From OMG group bacterium (GTDB lineage Bacteria; Pseudomonadota; Gammaproteobacteria; Pseudomonadales; Azotimanducaceae): a stretch of DNA of 64,000 bases. This document shows positions 46,685 through 56,601 of this stretch, one piece after another; within the stretch, counting starts at the first letter, position 1; every line of letters starts with the position of its first letter. The stretch is taken from assembly GCA_012267385.1 (NCBI GenBank), contig JAAXGW010000007.1:186001-250000 (forward strand), in the 5' to 3' direction. A model generated the notes under the pieces. The model ran no database searches, was not told the DNA's origin, and worked only from the letters and a program-made list of their open reading frames with translations. The translations under genes and the position numbers were made by a program.

Positions 46685-46939
46685 TCAGGACTCGGTCGAT
46701 CGCGCTCCCGTGAAATTACTTAGGCACATGTTCGCCGCCACGTAAACCACGTGCGCCCCTATCATGCCAAACATACTGGTCAACGGATCTTGATTTAACA
46801 ATTTAATGACGCCTACCATGCCAAGAATGTACAAAAAAAATCGTATCAGATGAAAAATCAAAATACGACTTGGCGCGTTCGTCGCACGAACTGTCCACGC
46901 GAACCAAACGTTTGCTAACACAACTACACCACCACTCAA
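46685..46939 (-). CDS. atpI: ATP synthase protein I (AtpI); real start probably upstream
   Basis: AtpI is a small membrane protein at the head of atp operons that helps assemble the c-ring. Reading from the first standard start (TTG 46937-46939) gives 84 residues with about three hydrophobic helices and the family pattern SGGVVVLANVWFAW. The same frame is open upstream to a TAG at 47090 with no ATG, GTG or TTG. That upstream part encodes a hydrophilic tail plus a hydrophobic helix (WAVVIQGLAVFLGGIGISLF) fitting the missing first helix of AtpI. ATC at 47078-47080 or ATA at 47084-47086, shortly after an AGG, could be the true start. The coordinates given are the minimal version. Confidence 0.8.
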   Translation of the reverse strand: MSGGVVVLANVWFAWTVRATNAPSRILIFHLIRFFLYILGMVGVIKLLNQDPLTSMFGMIGAHVVYVAANMCLSNFTGARSTES

Positions 46940-47094
46940 CCAAACTGCAGTCGCGATGGTGGTATTGAACAGACTTATCCCAATACCACCTAGGAAAACC
47001 GCTAGTCCTTGGATAACAACCGCCCATAGGTGTGGTTGATCCTTATTAGTGGCTTTTAGATTCTCGTCTGAAGGTTGGATTGGTATAACCTAGC

Positions 47095-47111
47095 CACCCC
47101 CGCGAGGGGTG
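47095..47111 (-). promoter_or_regulatory. Hairpin in the leader of the atp operon
   Basis: CACCCC and GGGGTG form a six-base-pair GC-rich stem with a five-base loop, just upstream of the presumed non-standard atpI start. It could limit or position ribosome binding at atpI. Confidence 0.4.
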
Positions 47112-47148
47112 TAACTAATGTCGTGATTCATCGTGAAAAGCGGTGCGA

Positions 47149-47154
47149 ATTATA
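47149..47154 (-). promoter_or_regulatory. Candidate -10 box of the atp operon promoter
   Basis: The minus strand reads TTTGTATAATTC, with a consensus TATAAT at 47149-47154. No good -35 hexamer lies 16-18 bases upstream. The site is in the gap between parB and atpI and would give a leader of about 60 bases to the extended atpI. Confidence 0.45.
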
Positions 47155-47200
47155 CAAAGTCACGGCGGTTTAGGAATGCATACAAGACGATTAACAGAGC

Positions 47201-48082
47201 TTATCGCCGCAATTGATCAAGAATGCCGTCTAATTCGTCGAGAGATGTAAATCGAATCGCAACTTCACCCTTTTTCTTGCTCTTTCCGAACATGCGAATA
47301 CTCGTGGGTGCTCCAAGCTTTTCTGAGAGTTCGTTTTGCAATGAGGTAACATTCGGATCGAGGGTCTTTTCTTTCGTGACTGGCGTTTCACCTTTGAATT
47401 TTTTCAGGAACGTTTCGGTTTGACGTACGGACAATTGCCTTTTCACGATCTGTCTCGTAGCCAAGATCTGTAAATCAGGAGTTAGGCCAAGTAACAGCTT
47501 AGCGTGTCCTATTTCGATGTCGGCATTGCGTAGATGCGTACGAACGCGGGGCGGAAGACCTCGTAATCGAATCAAATTGGTTACTGAAGAGCGGGCCTTA
47601 CCTAAAGCGGATCCTATTTCTCCGTGAGTGAGTCCGAATTCGTCGTGGAGTCGAAAATACGCTTCTGCTTCATCAACAATATTAAGATCCTCTCTCTGTA
47701 AATTCTCAATGAGTGCGACAAGCAGTACTTTGTCATCGTCTAGCGGCCGGATCACCGCAGGAACAGTCGCTAATTTACACAGTGCGGCCGCGCGCCAACG
47801 GCGTTCTCCGGCGACGATTTGATAGGTATCTGCATCAATTGGGCGTACTAAGATCGGTTGAACGAGCCCAACTTGTTCAATTGTGTTTGCAAGTTCGCGT
47901 AAGCTCTCTTCGGGAAACTGGGCGCGAGGTTGGTCCGGATTCGGTTGAAGTTTCTCGATCGGTAGCTCTTTTGGACCGAATTTTGTGTAGTCCAGCGGTG
48001 TCTTAGTACTGGTTTCCGACTCCGTGGTCGAAATTGGTTTTAATAGTTCGTCTAAACCCTTTCCAAGAGACTGTCTAGGCAT
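47201..48082 (-). CDS. parB: Chromosome-partitioning protein ParB
   Basis: ParB is a CTP-dependent DNA clamp that loads at parS and spreads to organise the origin. Read from ATG 48082 it has 293 residues and begins MPRQSLGKGLDELL; the longer upstream frame lies inside parA and is discarded. Motifs: NPDQPRAQFPEESLRELA, the CTP-binding box GERRWRAA, LIENLQREDLN, and a helix-turn-helix LTHGEIGSALGKARSSVTN. The C-terminal part dimerises. The start overlaps the parA end by eight bases. The matching parS lies at 60648-60663. Confidence 0.96.
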   Translation of the reverse strand: MPRQSLGKGLDELLKPISTTESETSTKTPLDYTKFGPKELPIEKLQPNPDQPRAQFPEESLRELANTIEQVGLVQPILVRPIDADTYQIVAGERRWRAAALCKLATVPAVIRPLDDDKVLLVALIENLQREDLNIVDEAEAYFRLHDEFGLTHGEIGSALGKARSSVTNLIRLRGLPPRVRTHLRNADIEIGHAKLLLGLTPDLQILATRQIVKRQLSVRQTETFLKKFKGETPVTKEKTLDPNVTSLQNELSEKLGAPTSIRMFGKSKKKGEVAIRFTSLDELDGILDQLRR

Positions 48083-48863
48083 TGATTTGTTCCACTGCGT
48101 TGTGTTTAGCATGACGTCGAAGCATTTCATGAGCGAGTGCACTGTGGGCGATCGCTCCTCGGGAGCGAGGATCATAGACTTGTACCGGTTTCCCGTGGCT
48201 AGGTGCTTCCGCAAGTCTGACGTTTCGTGGTACGACAGTACGATACACACTCGTTCCAAAATGATCAAAAAGCTGTCGGGAAACTTCCCGCGCGAGCTTG
48301 TTTCTGGGGTCGTACATTGTGCGAACGATCCCATCAATATCTAAATCGACGTTCCCCGATTCACGCACGGCTTCTATGGTCTTTAACAACGCACTAAGCC
48401 CTTCAAGAGCAAAGTACTCGCACTGCATGGGAATCAAGACGTGAGTAGCGCACATTAACGAGTTTATAGTAAGGATATTTAAACTGGGCGGACAATCGAT
48501 AATGACGTATTCGTAGGTGTTCTCAGTTTGAAGCAAGTCCCGCATACGATGCGTGCGATCTGCAGCCTCAAGAAGTTGCAGCTCTATTGCCGTCAGGTCC
48601 GATGTCGTACCAAGGACATCCATACCCGAGTCTAACTTGTGAACAACATCCTTTAGTGGCGCCCGCCGTTGAAACCAATCCCAAGTTGTCGCTTGATCGG
48701 GAGCTTCGGCGACACCTACGTGTGTCGAGGCATTGCCCTGCGGGTCCATATCAATCAGTAGAACTGCTTTTCCGGACCGCGATAGTTCGAAGGCTAGGTT
48801 CACCGCGGTCGTTGTCTTTCCGACACCACCTTTCTGATTGGCTACCGCGATGACGTACTTCAT
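48075..48863 (-). CDS. parA: Chromosome-partitioning ATPase ParA (Soj)
   Basis: ParA is the DNA-binding ATPase that moves ParB-parS complexes. The 262 residues have the deviant Walker A NQKGGVGKTTTAVNLA, LLIDMDPQGNAS (Walker A') and YVIIDCPPSL (Walker B). It overlaps rsmG by four bases (ATGA) and parB by eight. It lacks the N-terminal HTH of plasmid ParA, which fits the chromosomal type. Confidence 0.97.
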   Translation of the reverse strand: MKYVIAVANQKGGVGKTTTAVNLAFELSRSGKAVLLIDMDPQGNASTHVGVAEAPDQATTWDWFQRRAPLKDVVHKLDSGMDVLGTTSDLTAIELQLLEAADRTHRMRDLLQTENTYEYVIIDCPPSLNILTINSLMCATHVLIPMQCEYFALEGLSALLKTIEAVRESGNVDLDIDGIVRTMYDPRNKLAREVSRQLFDHFGTSVYRTVVPRNVRLAEAPSHGKPVQVYDPRSRGAIAHSALAHEMLRRHAKHNAVEQINA

Positions 48864-49477
48864 GTTGCGCGTTTCTTAGCCACGACAGTTATGAACCCTC
48901 TTACACTTGGAGTGCATGAACGTACAACCCCCTTCGAAAAACCTTCGTCTTCGGTAGTAAATCGATCGTTTGTGTGTAAGAGTACCGCCCCGTTTTCCCG
49001 GAGTAAAGGGCTGGCTAGAGACCAGGCTTTTTCCGGTGGAGCAACCGCACGGATGCTAATGGTGTCAAAAAGCTGGCTCGAAGAGTCCTGCTTCCCTATG
49101 TCGCGTTCTTGTATATCGACATTTACAAGATTTAGACGAAATTTCACTTCCCGAAGAAATCGACACTTATTAGTGCTCCTGTCGATCAATACGAAGCGTA
49201 CGTCTGGTCGACAAATAGCTAAGGGTACGCCGGGAAATCCTGCTCCAGATCCGATATCCAAATGATTGCCGGACGGTTTGAGAAATGGTTCGAGCACTAG
49301 ACTGTCATTGATGTGTCGTTCTTCCAAGTGGTCTAGATCACCCTTGGAAACCAATGAGTGCACCCGATCCCATTTTTTGATTAACTTGACGTACTCGCCA
49401 ACAAGTGCTGATTGCTCCTCCGTTAACGATATGCTTCCGTTCACGCCGAGCAATAAATCAGTGTCTAACTCAAGCAA
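48860..49477 (-). CDS. rsmG: 16S rRNA (guanine-527-N7) methyltransferase RsmG
   Basis: RsmG methylates G527 of 16S rRNA using SAM. The 205-residue protein has HLDIGSGAGFPGVPLAI (SAM loop), RFVLIDRSTNKCRFL and SIRAVAPPEKA. The start is TTG 49477, which overlaps the mnmG end by eight bases. mnmG-rsmG-parA-parB is a standard origin-proximal order. Confidence 0.96.
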   Translation of the reverse strand: MLELDTDLLLGVNGSISLTEEQSALVGEYVKLIKKWDRVHSLVSKGDLDHLEERHINDSLVLEPFLKPSGNHLDIGSGAGFPGVPLAICRPDVRFVLIDRSTNKCRFLREVKFRLNLVNVDIQERDIGKQDSSSQLFDTISIRAVAPPEKAWSLASPLLRENGAVLLHTNDRFTTEDEGFSKGVVRSCTPSVRGFITVVAKKRAT

Positions 49478-51362
49478 TCTTCCGCTGTTCTCGGTTGCGC
49501 TTGACGTAAATTGCTAGCAGCGCTAAAGCTGCTGGAGTCATCCCTGGTATCTTCGAGGCCGATGCCATGTTGTTAGGTTGAGATTCACTAAGCTTTTGTC
49601 TTAACTCGGAAGATAAGCCGCTTACGTCGGTATAGTTGAACGGGACCGGAATTGCCATCCTTTCTGCAGCTTTTGCTTTTTTAATTTCTTGATCCTGTCT
49701 TGCGATGTATCCTTCATATTTAATGTCTATAGCCGCTTGTTCTGCAATCTTTACATCGACATCTTGCAGCCAGCCCGCGAGTTTAATTGCGCTAACTGTG
49801 ACTCGTGGGCGTTTAACAAAGTCTACAAGGCGGACTTCTCGGGTAATCGATTCGCCTGTTTCTTGCTCAAGCTTCGGAACTCGGGAATCATTAGGTTGAA
49901 TGACTGTTCGTTGCAGTTGCTCTTTCACTCTAGTAATTGATAGGTGTTTTTGCTGAAATTGTTGCCATCTTTCTTTGGAAACAAGCCCTAACTCATGCCC
50001 AATTGGAGTAAGACGTTGATCTGCGTTATCTTGACGCAAGCGTAACCGAAATTCAGCCCGGCTCGTAAACATTCGGTAGGGTTCGTTCGTACCGAATGAG
50101 GTGAGATCGTCCACAAGCACTCCAAGATAAGCTTCATGGCGTCGAGGATACCAGCCAGATTTGTCCGCGGCTTTTAACGAGGCGTTCAACCCCGCTAGAA
50201 GCCCCTGGGCGGCTGCTTCTTCATAGCCGGTAGTACCGTTAATTTGACCGGCGAAGAACAAATTCTCTACCTGTTTGGTCTGTAATGTTGGCTCCAAGTC
50301 CCGCGGGTCAAAAAAGTCATACTCGATCGCGTATCCTGGACGTGTGATATGCGCGTTGGCGAATCCACGAATTGATCGTACGAACTCTTGCTGAACGTTA
50401 AATGGCAAACTTGTGGAAATTCCGTTCGGATAGAGTTCGGTGGTATTCAATCCCTCTGGTTCAACAAAAATTTGGTGCTGGTTACGTTCTGCAAAACGTA
50501 CGACTTTGTCTTCGATCGAGGGACAATAGCGAGGTCCTATGCCCTCGATTGCGCCGGTGAACATCGGCGAGTCTTCAACACTTCGACGAATGATGTCATG
50601 TGTCGAGCGATTCGTATGTGTAATGTGGCACGGTCGTTGCTCAGGATGTGACTTTACACTTTCTATATACGAAAACACAGTATCATTTCCGTCGCCCGGT
50701 TGTATTTCAAGATGCGAATAGTCGACTGTTCGTCCATCTAGCCTAGGCGGTGTTCCTGTTTTGAGTCGGTTTACGCGAAATGGTAGTGCCCGTAGTCTTT
50801 GTGCTAATACGTTAGATGGTGGGTCCCCGGCCCGACCACCTTCGTGTTGCTCGTGTCCGATGAAGATTCGCCCACCTAAGAAAGTGCCTGTTGTAAGCAC
50901 TACCGTACGAGCTGAAATCTTCACTCCCGTTCGCGTTAGTATTGTTTGAACTCGATCGCTTTCCAATTCAAGATCAACTACACTATCTTGATAGATTTTT
51001 AGGCCGTTTTGTTGTTCTACGATTTCGCGGATAGCAGCCTTATACAACGCTCGATCTGTCTGCGCACGTAATGCTTGAACCGCAGGTCCCTTGCTCGCAT
51101 TCAGTGTACGAAAATGGATTCCAGCTCGGTCAGTAGCTAACGCCATCGCACCACCTAAGGCATCGACTTCTCGAACGAGGTGAGTTTTGCCGATCCCTCC
51201 AATAGCAGGATTGCAAGACATTTGCCCAATCGTTTCAATGGACTGCGTTACTAACAGTGTTGATGAACCCATACGCGCGGCAGCGAGAGCGGCTTCTGTA
51301 CCGGCATGACCGCCACCAATCACAACAACATCAAACGTTTCCTTGTAGTCGATGATAGGCAT
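49470..51362 (-). CDS. mnmG: tRNA uridine-34 carboxymethylaminomethyl synthesis enzyme MnmG
   Basis: This FAD enzyme works with MnmE to add the cmnm5 group to wobble U34 of tRNAs. The 630 residues have the FAD-binding GGGHAGTEAALAAARMG near the start, SCNPAIGGIGKTHLVREVDALGG, GLNTTELYPNGISTSLP, and the C-terminal KIPGMTPAALALLAIY. Its length matches E. coli MnmG (629). Confidence 0.97.
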   Translation of the reverse strand: MPIIDYKETFDVVVIGGGHAGTEAALAAARMGSSTLLVTQSIETIGQMSCNPAIGGIGKTHLVREVDALGGAMALATDRAGIHFRTLNASKGPAVQALRAQTDRALYKAAIREIVEQQNGLKIYQDSVVDLELESDRVQTILTRTGVKISARTVVLTTGTFLGGRIFIGHEQHEGGRAGDPPSNVLAQRLRALPFRVNRLKTGTPPRLDGRTVDYSHLEIQPGDGNDTVFSYIESVKSHPEQRPCHITHTNRSTHDIIRRSVEDSPMFTGAIEGIGPRYCPSIEDKVVRFAERNQHQIFVEPEGLNTTELYPNGISTSLPFNVQQEFVRSIRGFANAHITRPGYAIEYDFFDPRDLEPTLQTKQVENLFFAGQINGTTGYEEAAAQGLLAGLNASLKAADKSGWYPRRHEAYLGVLVDDLTSFGTNEPYRMFTSRAEFRLRLRQDNADQRLTPIGHELGLVSKERWQQFQQKHLSITRVKEQLQRTVIQPNDSRVPKLEQETGESITREVRLVDFVKRPRVTVSAIKLAGWLQDVDVKIAEQAAIDIKYEGYIARQDQEIKKAKAAERMAIPVPFNYTDVSGLSSELRQKLSESQPNNMASASKIPGMTPAALALLAIYVKRNREQRKIA

Positions 51363-51365
51363 CCC

Positions 51366-52298
51366 CTAAATGTACCGGAGACTGCGACGCAGATGATCCA
51401 AGAAATGTGCCCTATGCCCCGTATTCGGTGAGTAAGGATGTAAGTACACCAATGGTCGATCGCACTCGATATCAGAATATGTGTCGGTTATTTCTTCGTC
51501 AACTCTACCCACCGACAGTACCCGACCATTAATTTTTACCGAAAGTGAGGTGCGCGCATAAAGCTCACAGTTTTCTATATACTTGAAGTTCATGCTAACA
51601 TCGACTCTGTCAAACGAATAACGACCTCGTTTTCGAACCGGTTCCGCCAAACGAATCTTAATCGTCTGAGGTGATTGATTCTGTGTATCAATAGTAAATT
51701 CGATCATCCAGTCAGTCAGTTCAGTAACCCATCTAATCAACGACGGCGCTTCTGCGAATAATTGGCGATCAAGTGGAAACAAAAAAGTCGTCATTGTTTC
51801 AGATTGATTCGAAAGCGTACCTTCAGTTAATTTAAACGGTACCGCAGGGAAATAAATGAAAGGGCTGGTCGGAGCGTAAATCGGCTTTCTTAAGCGACTT
51901 TCGTTAGGCGGTTCCACTCGAAAGCGGTGCGTCCCGTTAGGTACTATCTCCCAGTTACCGACCAGTTCGTTGTTTTTCGAAAACTCCCCTTTTACTACAT
52001 CCGAATGTGTGTAAGTGGATAAAGGGATGCCTACATACAACTTGCTCAGGGCTTGTGCAAGCATTTTTTGATCCGTAGGCATCAACGATGTAAGTTCGAG
52101 CTCTGACAATACTTCCTGGTATCTCATCTCTTGAAACTCTTCCTTATCGCGCGTGGCCAAAGCAAATGTCCCGTCTCTCAGTTCTTTTGTTATAAAACTT
52201 TGCCAGTCTTCATGCGGCGCGATGTTCTGAACACTCACCATTACTGTGATGAGAGCACAAAAAATCAGAATGTTTTTCAATCGTTTTGACACTGCCAA
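51366..52298 (-). CDS. Exported or membrane-anchored protein, unknown function
   Basis: This 310-residue protein has a basic start and one hydrophobic helix (about 8-24, LKNILIFCALITVMVSV), so it should be anchored in or exported across the inner membrane. The rest is mixed alpha/beta with an acidic, Glu-rich segment (about 45-80) and many beta-prone stretches (FRVEPPNESRL, FIYFPAVPFKLTEG). I recognise no domain. It lies three bases upstream of the mnmG start and so should be cotranscribed with it. An extra gene between mnmE and mnmG is uncommon. Confidence 0.6.
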   Translation of the reverse strand: MAVSKRLKNILIFCALITVMVSVQNIAPHEDWQSFITKELRDGTFALATRDKEEFQEMRYQEVLSELELTSLMPTDQKMLAQALSKLYVGIPLSTYTHSDVVKGEFSKNNELVGNWEIVPNGTHRFRVEPPNESRLRKPIYAPTSPFIYFPAVPFKLTEGTLSNQSETMTTFLFPLDRQLFAEAPSLIRWVTELTDWMIEFTIDTQNQSPQTIKIRLAEPVRKRGRYSFDRVDVSMNFKYIENCELYARTSLSVKINGRVLSVGRVDEEITDTYSDIECDRPLVYLHPYSPNTGHRAHFLDHLRRSLRYI

Positions 52299-52584
52299 TT
52301 CTCTATATCGAATTTGAAGAGTTTAGGTATCGCTTTTTGCACAAGAGTCAGCGCTGGTTGACACATTGTCAATCTTCGAAATTACTGAGTGTATTTCCCC
52401 TTTCCCGAAAAATATTTTAGAGGATTCCATAGACATTTATATGTTGAATAGGAAATGACTGTTTCAAGAGAAGAACAATGACCGATTGACTACTGAAATC
52501 GTGGTCAGAGGGCACAATTGGGAACTGGTGGATATTCGACGGAAGCCATCGGATACTGCATCGTCACCACGCTCCTACGGGTGT

Positions 52585-53889
52585 TTATTTACCAACACAA
52601 AATTTGGAGAAGATTTCTCCTAGCAAATTTTCTGTACTGGTCTGCCCAACAATTTCTCCCAGATGATGGTGCGCATGCTTCAATTCCTCAGCGACTAACT
52701 CACCCATACTATTCGCGAGGAATTCCTCAACCTTTTGAAGATGTTGTCCCACAGCTTCTAGGGCAGATATGTGGCGCGGTCGCCCAGCAAATGCATCGTC
52801 AGATAATCGATGTCCTGCAGTCTGAGCGACCATGTCCCGAAGTTCTTTTAAACCCGCTTTGTGTAATGCGCTGATTCTGAGGGTATCGTCACTCACAAAA
52901 CCAGGTTTATTGCTTGTAAGGTCGCACTTATTCAGGACCATCAAGTGTTTGGTGGGTAATTCACTTGGATGTTTTACATCTTCGTCTTCGGTAACCCACA
53001 AGATCAAATCTGCTTTTTCAATAGCTGACCTAGCACGTGCGATGCCCTCCTCTTCTATTCGGTCTTCACTTTGGTGTAAGCCTGCAGTGTCAATCAGCCG
53101 CACCGGCATGCCGTGTATATGAATCGTCTCGTTTAACGTATCACGCGTCGTTCCTGCTACTTCAGTGACGATAGCTCGGTCTTCGTTCAACAAGGCATTC
53201 AATAGACTCGATTTGCCAACGTTTGGCGCGCCCGCGATAACTACAGTTAAGCCTAGCTGTAACACAGTGCCTTCTCTGGTACGAACAAGCAACGAGCTTA
53301 AGTGTGTGCGCGTCGCTTCCACTAGTTGTCGTAGTGCTTGATCCGATAAGAAATCGATATCTTCATCGGCAAAGTCAATCGCGGCTTCAACGTAAGTGCG
53401 AACTTTAAAAATGTTTTCGTCCAGTGCATGGACTTCCTTCGAGAACAGGCCTGACAATGATCTAGAACTGGCTTTCGCCGCCTCTGCACTTGAGGCATTA
53501 ATGAGATCCGCTACTGCTTCAGCTTGAGTTAAATCGATGCGATTGTTTAAATATGCACGTTGGGTAAACTCGCCCGGTTCGGCCATTCGCGCTCCTAACG
53601 CTCGTACGCGCTCACAAACCAGTTGTTGTACTACGACTCCACCATGACCATGCAACTCGAGCACATCTTCGCCTGTGTATGAGTTTGGACCTTCAAAAAA
53701 TAGCGCGATGCCAGAGTCTATCGGCTCGTTCTTTGCATCTCGGAACGAACCATACTCGGCAATTCGCGGATTGGGGTGTCGTCCGAGCAAGCGATGTGCA
53801 ATTTGTTTGGCATCAGGACCTGATACCCTGACAATACCGATTCCACCTGTTCCCATCGGTGTTGCGATGGCGCAAATCGTGTCGTTCAC
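52585..53889 (-). CDS. mnmE: tRNA modification GTPase MnmE
   Basis: MnmE binds a folate one-carbon unit and GTP and acts with MnmG on wobble uridines. The 434 residues are slightly short of the usual 450-460. The folate-binding N-terminal domain has ICAIATPMGTGGIGIVRVSG and FTQRAYLNNRIDLTQAEAV. The G domain has GAPNVGKSSLLNALL, DTAGLHQSED and NKCD. The C-terminal FCVGK holds the cysteine conserved in this family. Confidence 0.97.
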   Translation of the reverse strand: MNDTICAIATPMGTGGIGIVRVSGPDAKQIAHRLLGRHPNPRIAEYGSFRDAKNEPIDSGIALFFEGPNSYTGEDVLELHGHGGVVVQQLVCERVRALGARMAEPGEFTQRAYLNNRIDLTQAEAVADLINASSAEAAKASSRSLSGLFSKEVHALDENIFKVRTYVEAAIDFADEDIDFLSDQALRQLVEATRTHLSSLLVRTREGTVLQLGLTVVIAGAPNVGKSSLLNALLNEDRAIVTEVAGTTRDTLNETIHIHGMPVRLIDTAGLHQSEDRIEEEGIARARSAIEKADLILWVTEDEDVKHPSELPTKHLMVLNKCDLTSNKPGFVSDDTLRISALHKAGLKELRDMVAQTAGHRLSDDAFAGRPRHISALEAVGQHLQKVEEFLANSMGELVAEELKHAHHHLGEIVGQTSTENLLGEIFSKFCVGK

Positions 53890-53907
53890 AACAGCGACTG
53901 AAGAGAG

Positions 53908-55638
53908 TTAAGTAGCTCCGGCTTTCTTTAACGCGAAGTAGTGGTGCCCCATTGAATACAGGTTATTGGTAAACCAGTACAACACGAGTCCGGCAGGCAT
54001 GAAAATACAGATGACGCAAAACATGATTGGCATGATCATCATGACGCGTTGTTGCATTGGATCCGCCATGGGTGGATTCAAACGCTGCATCAAAAACATG
54101 GAGGCACCATTGAGAATCGGCAAGATAAACCACGGGTCCATCGCGCCCAAATCTTGAATCCAGAGCATTAGCGGAGCTTGCCTTAATTCAACGCTTTCAA
54201 TCAACACCCAGTACAGGGCGAAAAATACCGGCATTTGCAAGAGCATCGGGAAACAACCAGACAAAGGGTTCGCTTTCTCTTTCCGGTATAACGCCATCAT
54301 TTCTTGGCCCATTTTCTGGCGGTCGGTGCCAAACTTTTCCTGAATGCGTTTGATCTGCGGTGTGAGTTTGCGCATGCGCGCCATGGATCGGTAACTCATC
54401 TCCGACAAGGGGAATAACAATGTCTTGATGACGATGGTGAGAAGAATGATTGATACGCCCCAGTTCACGGCCCAAGACTGGATCCATTCCATCACCGCGA
54501 ACATGGGTACGGAAAGCCACCAAAAGAATCCGTAGTCTACAGTAAGTGTAAGGTAGTCTGCAAGCGGGGCGAGATTTTTTTGTCGTTTTGGACCAACATA
54601 AAAAGTAGCTTGGTACTGACCGCCGGATCCTGGTGCAACGGTTTGTTCAGCACTAGTAAATCCATACCAGAAGTCGCCAGAACTCCGTTGTTGCGCGTAG
54701 TAGTTATAAGTTCCTTCTTGTGGTGGAATCCACGCTGATATAAAGTAGTGCTGCAAAAACGCGATCCAACCGCCCTGAACTCTCCTTATCGTGAAGTCGT
54801 TTTCCCGAAGTTGTTTAAATTTCAACCGCTTATAGCGTTTTTCGGGCATAGTAACCGCGCCACCAAGATATGCAGGCGGACGGAAAAAACCTGTCTTTAC
54901 CCCATCTGGCGGTCCTTCATCTCGATTTATGTGCGCATAGAAGCCTGCTTTGTAGGGTTGCGTTGAGCTGTTCTGTACGTCATACCGCACCTGTAAATCG
55001 TACCGGTCCTTGTGGAAGACAAACGTCTTTGCCACCTGGATTCCATCAAATTCGAAATTTAACACCACATCCAGCGTGTCTTCTGCGGCATCTTCCTCGA
55101 GTTCGTAGCTTCTTGCGACCGAGGTGAACACTGGTCTTGATGGTAGTCTGTTCTGCTCGTCGTTGGACTCTATCAGTCCGCTTTGCGCGATGTAAGTGCG
55201 TCCAAAACGCCTGTCTAGCAACGTCGTGGGAACATCGGGATCTTGTAAACTGACCGGATACTTAGGTAATTTCGCGCCTACCAAGTCACCTCCCAAAGGA
55301 TCAATCCAAATCTGCAGGAGAGGGGTGGTTACCTGGATCAGATCCCTATTAATTTCTGTGGTTGTATTACTGCCTGTCGGCCGTTGCGGTGCAACTAGCG
55401 ACGCGTCTGGAACGTCGCCCTCATCTGTAGTCTGGATACCGCCTTCGGTATTCATCAAATCATTTGGTACGGTTGTGTCCTCGGTTCCCCCATTTGTTTC
55501 GACACTTGGTGCGGGAGTGCCCTTGTAGTCTTCCGGGTTTTTCGCCCGTTGATAGCCCACCCAGGCCTGCACCATCCAATAGGCACAGAGCCCTATTGCC
55601 AACAAGATTATCCACCGACGAATGTCAGGATTGCTCAT
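53908..55638 (-). CDS. yidC: Membrane protein insertase YidC
   Basis: YidC inserts membrane proteins alone or with Sec. The 576-residue product has an N-terminal helix (about 9-26), a large periplasmic P1 domain (about 60-360) and the five-helix Oxa1 core. In that core are [19 protein letters not shown], the cytoplasmic hairpin [18 protein letters not shown] and [23 protein letters not shown]. The acidic C-terminal halves of insertion substrates would use the core Arg region. It overlaps yidD by 14 bases. Confidence 0.97.
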   Translation of the reverse strand: MSNPDIRRWIILLAIGLCAYWMVQAWVGYQRAKNPEDYKGTPAPSVETNGGTEDTTVPNDLMNTEGGIQTTDEGDVPDASLVAPQRPTGSNTTTEINRDLIQVTTPLLQIWIDPLGGDLVGAKLPKYPVSLQDPDVPTTLLDRRFGRTYIAQSGLIESNDEQNRLPSRPVFTSVARSYELEEDAAEDTLDVVLNFEFDGIQVAKTFVFHKDRYDLQVRYDVQNSSTQPYKAGFYAHINRDEGPPDGVKTGFFRPPAYLGGAVTMPEKRYKRLKFKQLRENDFTIRRVQGGWIAFLQHYFISAWIPPQEGTYNYYAQQRSSGDFWYGFTSAEQTVAPGSGGQYQATFYVGPKRQKNLAPLADYLTLTVDYGFFWWLSVPMFAVMEWIQSWAVNWGVSIILLTIVIKTLLFPLSEMSYRSMARMRKLTPQIKRIQEKFGTDRQKMGQEMMALYRKEKANPLSGCFPMLLQMPVFFALYWVLIESVELRQAPLMLWIQDLGAMDPWFILPILNGASMFLMQRLNPPMADPMQQRVMMIMPIMFCVICIFMPAGLVLYWFTNNLYSMGHHYFALKKAGAT

Positions 55639-55927
55639 GGGCTATCTTGGTTTGTTCGGGTGCGGTGCCGGGTACAAAGTCAACACCGCCTGGGTGTAGA
55701 GGATGACATTTGCAAATTCGGCAAACAGAGTACCAAATGCCTCTAAATACGCCGTGTTTTTGAATTGCAGTAAGTGCATATTGCGAACAGGATGGGTAGA
55801 AGCGACAAGTTGGTCTAAATAGCGGCGAAATGAATCGCTGATAGCACCGGATCACCTTAACAAGACACCAAGCTGGGAATAGCTTGATTCGTTTCGCTAA
55901 TGCTGTTAGAGGTGCAGTGTTTTTCAA
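55625..55927 (-). CDS. yidD: Membrane protein insertion efficiency factor YidD
   Basis: This 100-residue, Cys-rich, membrane-associated protein aids YidC-dependent insertion. The core [25 protein letters not shown] and the later [15 protein letters not shown] are diagnostic; the spacing of Cys residues is conserved. The gene sits directly between rnpA and yidC, its ATG immediately after the rnpA stop. Confidence 0.97.
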   Translation of the reverse strand: MKNTAPLTALAKRIKLFPAWCLVKVIRCYQRFISPLFRPTCRFYPSCSQYALTAIQKHGVFRGIWYSVCRICKCHPLHPGGVDFVPGTAPEQTKIAHEQS

Positions 55928-56314
55928 TTAAGTGTCCGATGTGTCAACACGCTGATCCCATGCTTGAAGCACCTTTTCTAACGCTGCTTTTAGTGGGTCG
56001 CCTGGTCTCACGTACTCGCGAACCGAAAGAACGACGTCATAGGAGCGAAAGTGCTCTTTGTTTGCTCGAAACCACTCGCGCAATAGTCGTTTAACACGAT
56101 TGCGATCTACTGCCATCCGAACATTTTTTTTCGCCACGGTCATGCCAAGACGAGCAAACTCGAGGTTATTGGCTTTAGCAACCAATCGTACTGGATATCG
56201 AGTCAACTGGATGTCGGCGTCTTGTAGTATGGAATCGAATTCAGCGCGTTTCGTTAAGCGTTGTGCCCTTGTTAATCCGCCGGAATTCCGTGCTGGATTT
56301 TTCGGTTGCGCCAA
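55928..56314 (-). CDS. rnpA: Ribonuclease P protein component
   Basis: RnpA is the protein subunit of RNase P, which matures tRNA 5' ends. The 128-residue basic protein has LTKRAEFDSIL at the start and the signature MAVDRNRVKRLLREWFR. The start is TTG 56312-56314, four bases after the rpmH stop. An internal start would remove only a non-conserved tail of about 14 residues. Confidence 0.96.
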   Translation of the reverse strand: MAQPKNPARNSGGLTRAQRLTKRAEFDSILQDADIQLTRYPVRLVAKANNLEFARLGMTVAKKNVRMAVDRNRVKRLLREWFRANKEHFRSYDVVLSVREYVRPGDPLKAALEKVLQAWDQRVDTSDT

Positions 56315-56317
56315 AAC

Positions 56318-56452
56318 CTAAACAGCGATACGCTTGCGTCCTTTGGCGCGCCGCGCGTTGAGTATCTTTTGCCCGTTCTTGGTCGACATTCGCTTACGGA
56401 AGCCGTGCGTTCTTTTGCGGCTCACCACGCTAGGTTGAAATGTTCGTTTCAT
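56318..56452 (-). CDS. rpmH: 50S ribosomal protein L34
   Basis: This 44-residue highly basic protein begins [20 protein letters not shown] and includes [20 protein letters not shown], the complete L34 sequence pattern. The ATG at 56450-56452 has GGGAG just upstream. It is the first gene of the leftward replication-proximal operon rpmH-rnpA-yidD-yidC. Confidence 0.98.
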   Translation of the reverse strand: MKRTFQPSVVSRKRTHGFRKRMSTKNGQKILNARRAKGRKRIAV

Positions 56453-56601
56453 TGCTCCCTTCTCTGTCGTTTCACGGGTAAAGAAGAAATTTTAGTTTCA
56501 ACCTAAGTGGTGTCAAATAAACACGATGTTGAAACGGTGATCTACAGTGTTTAAGGTTTCGACAATCTCTTCCAATTTTTCAATTTGCGGGTGTTTTTTT
56601 G

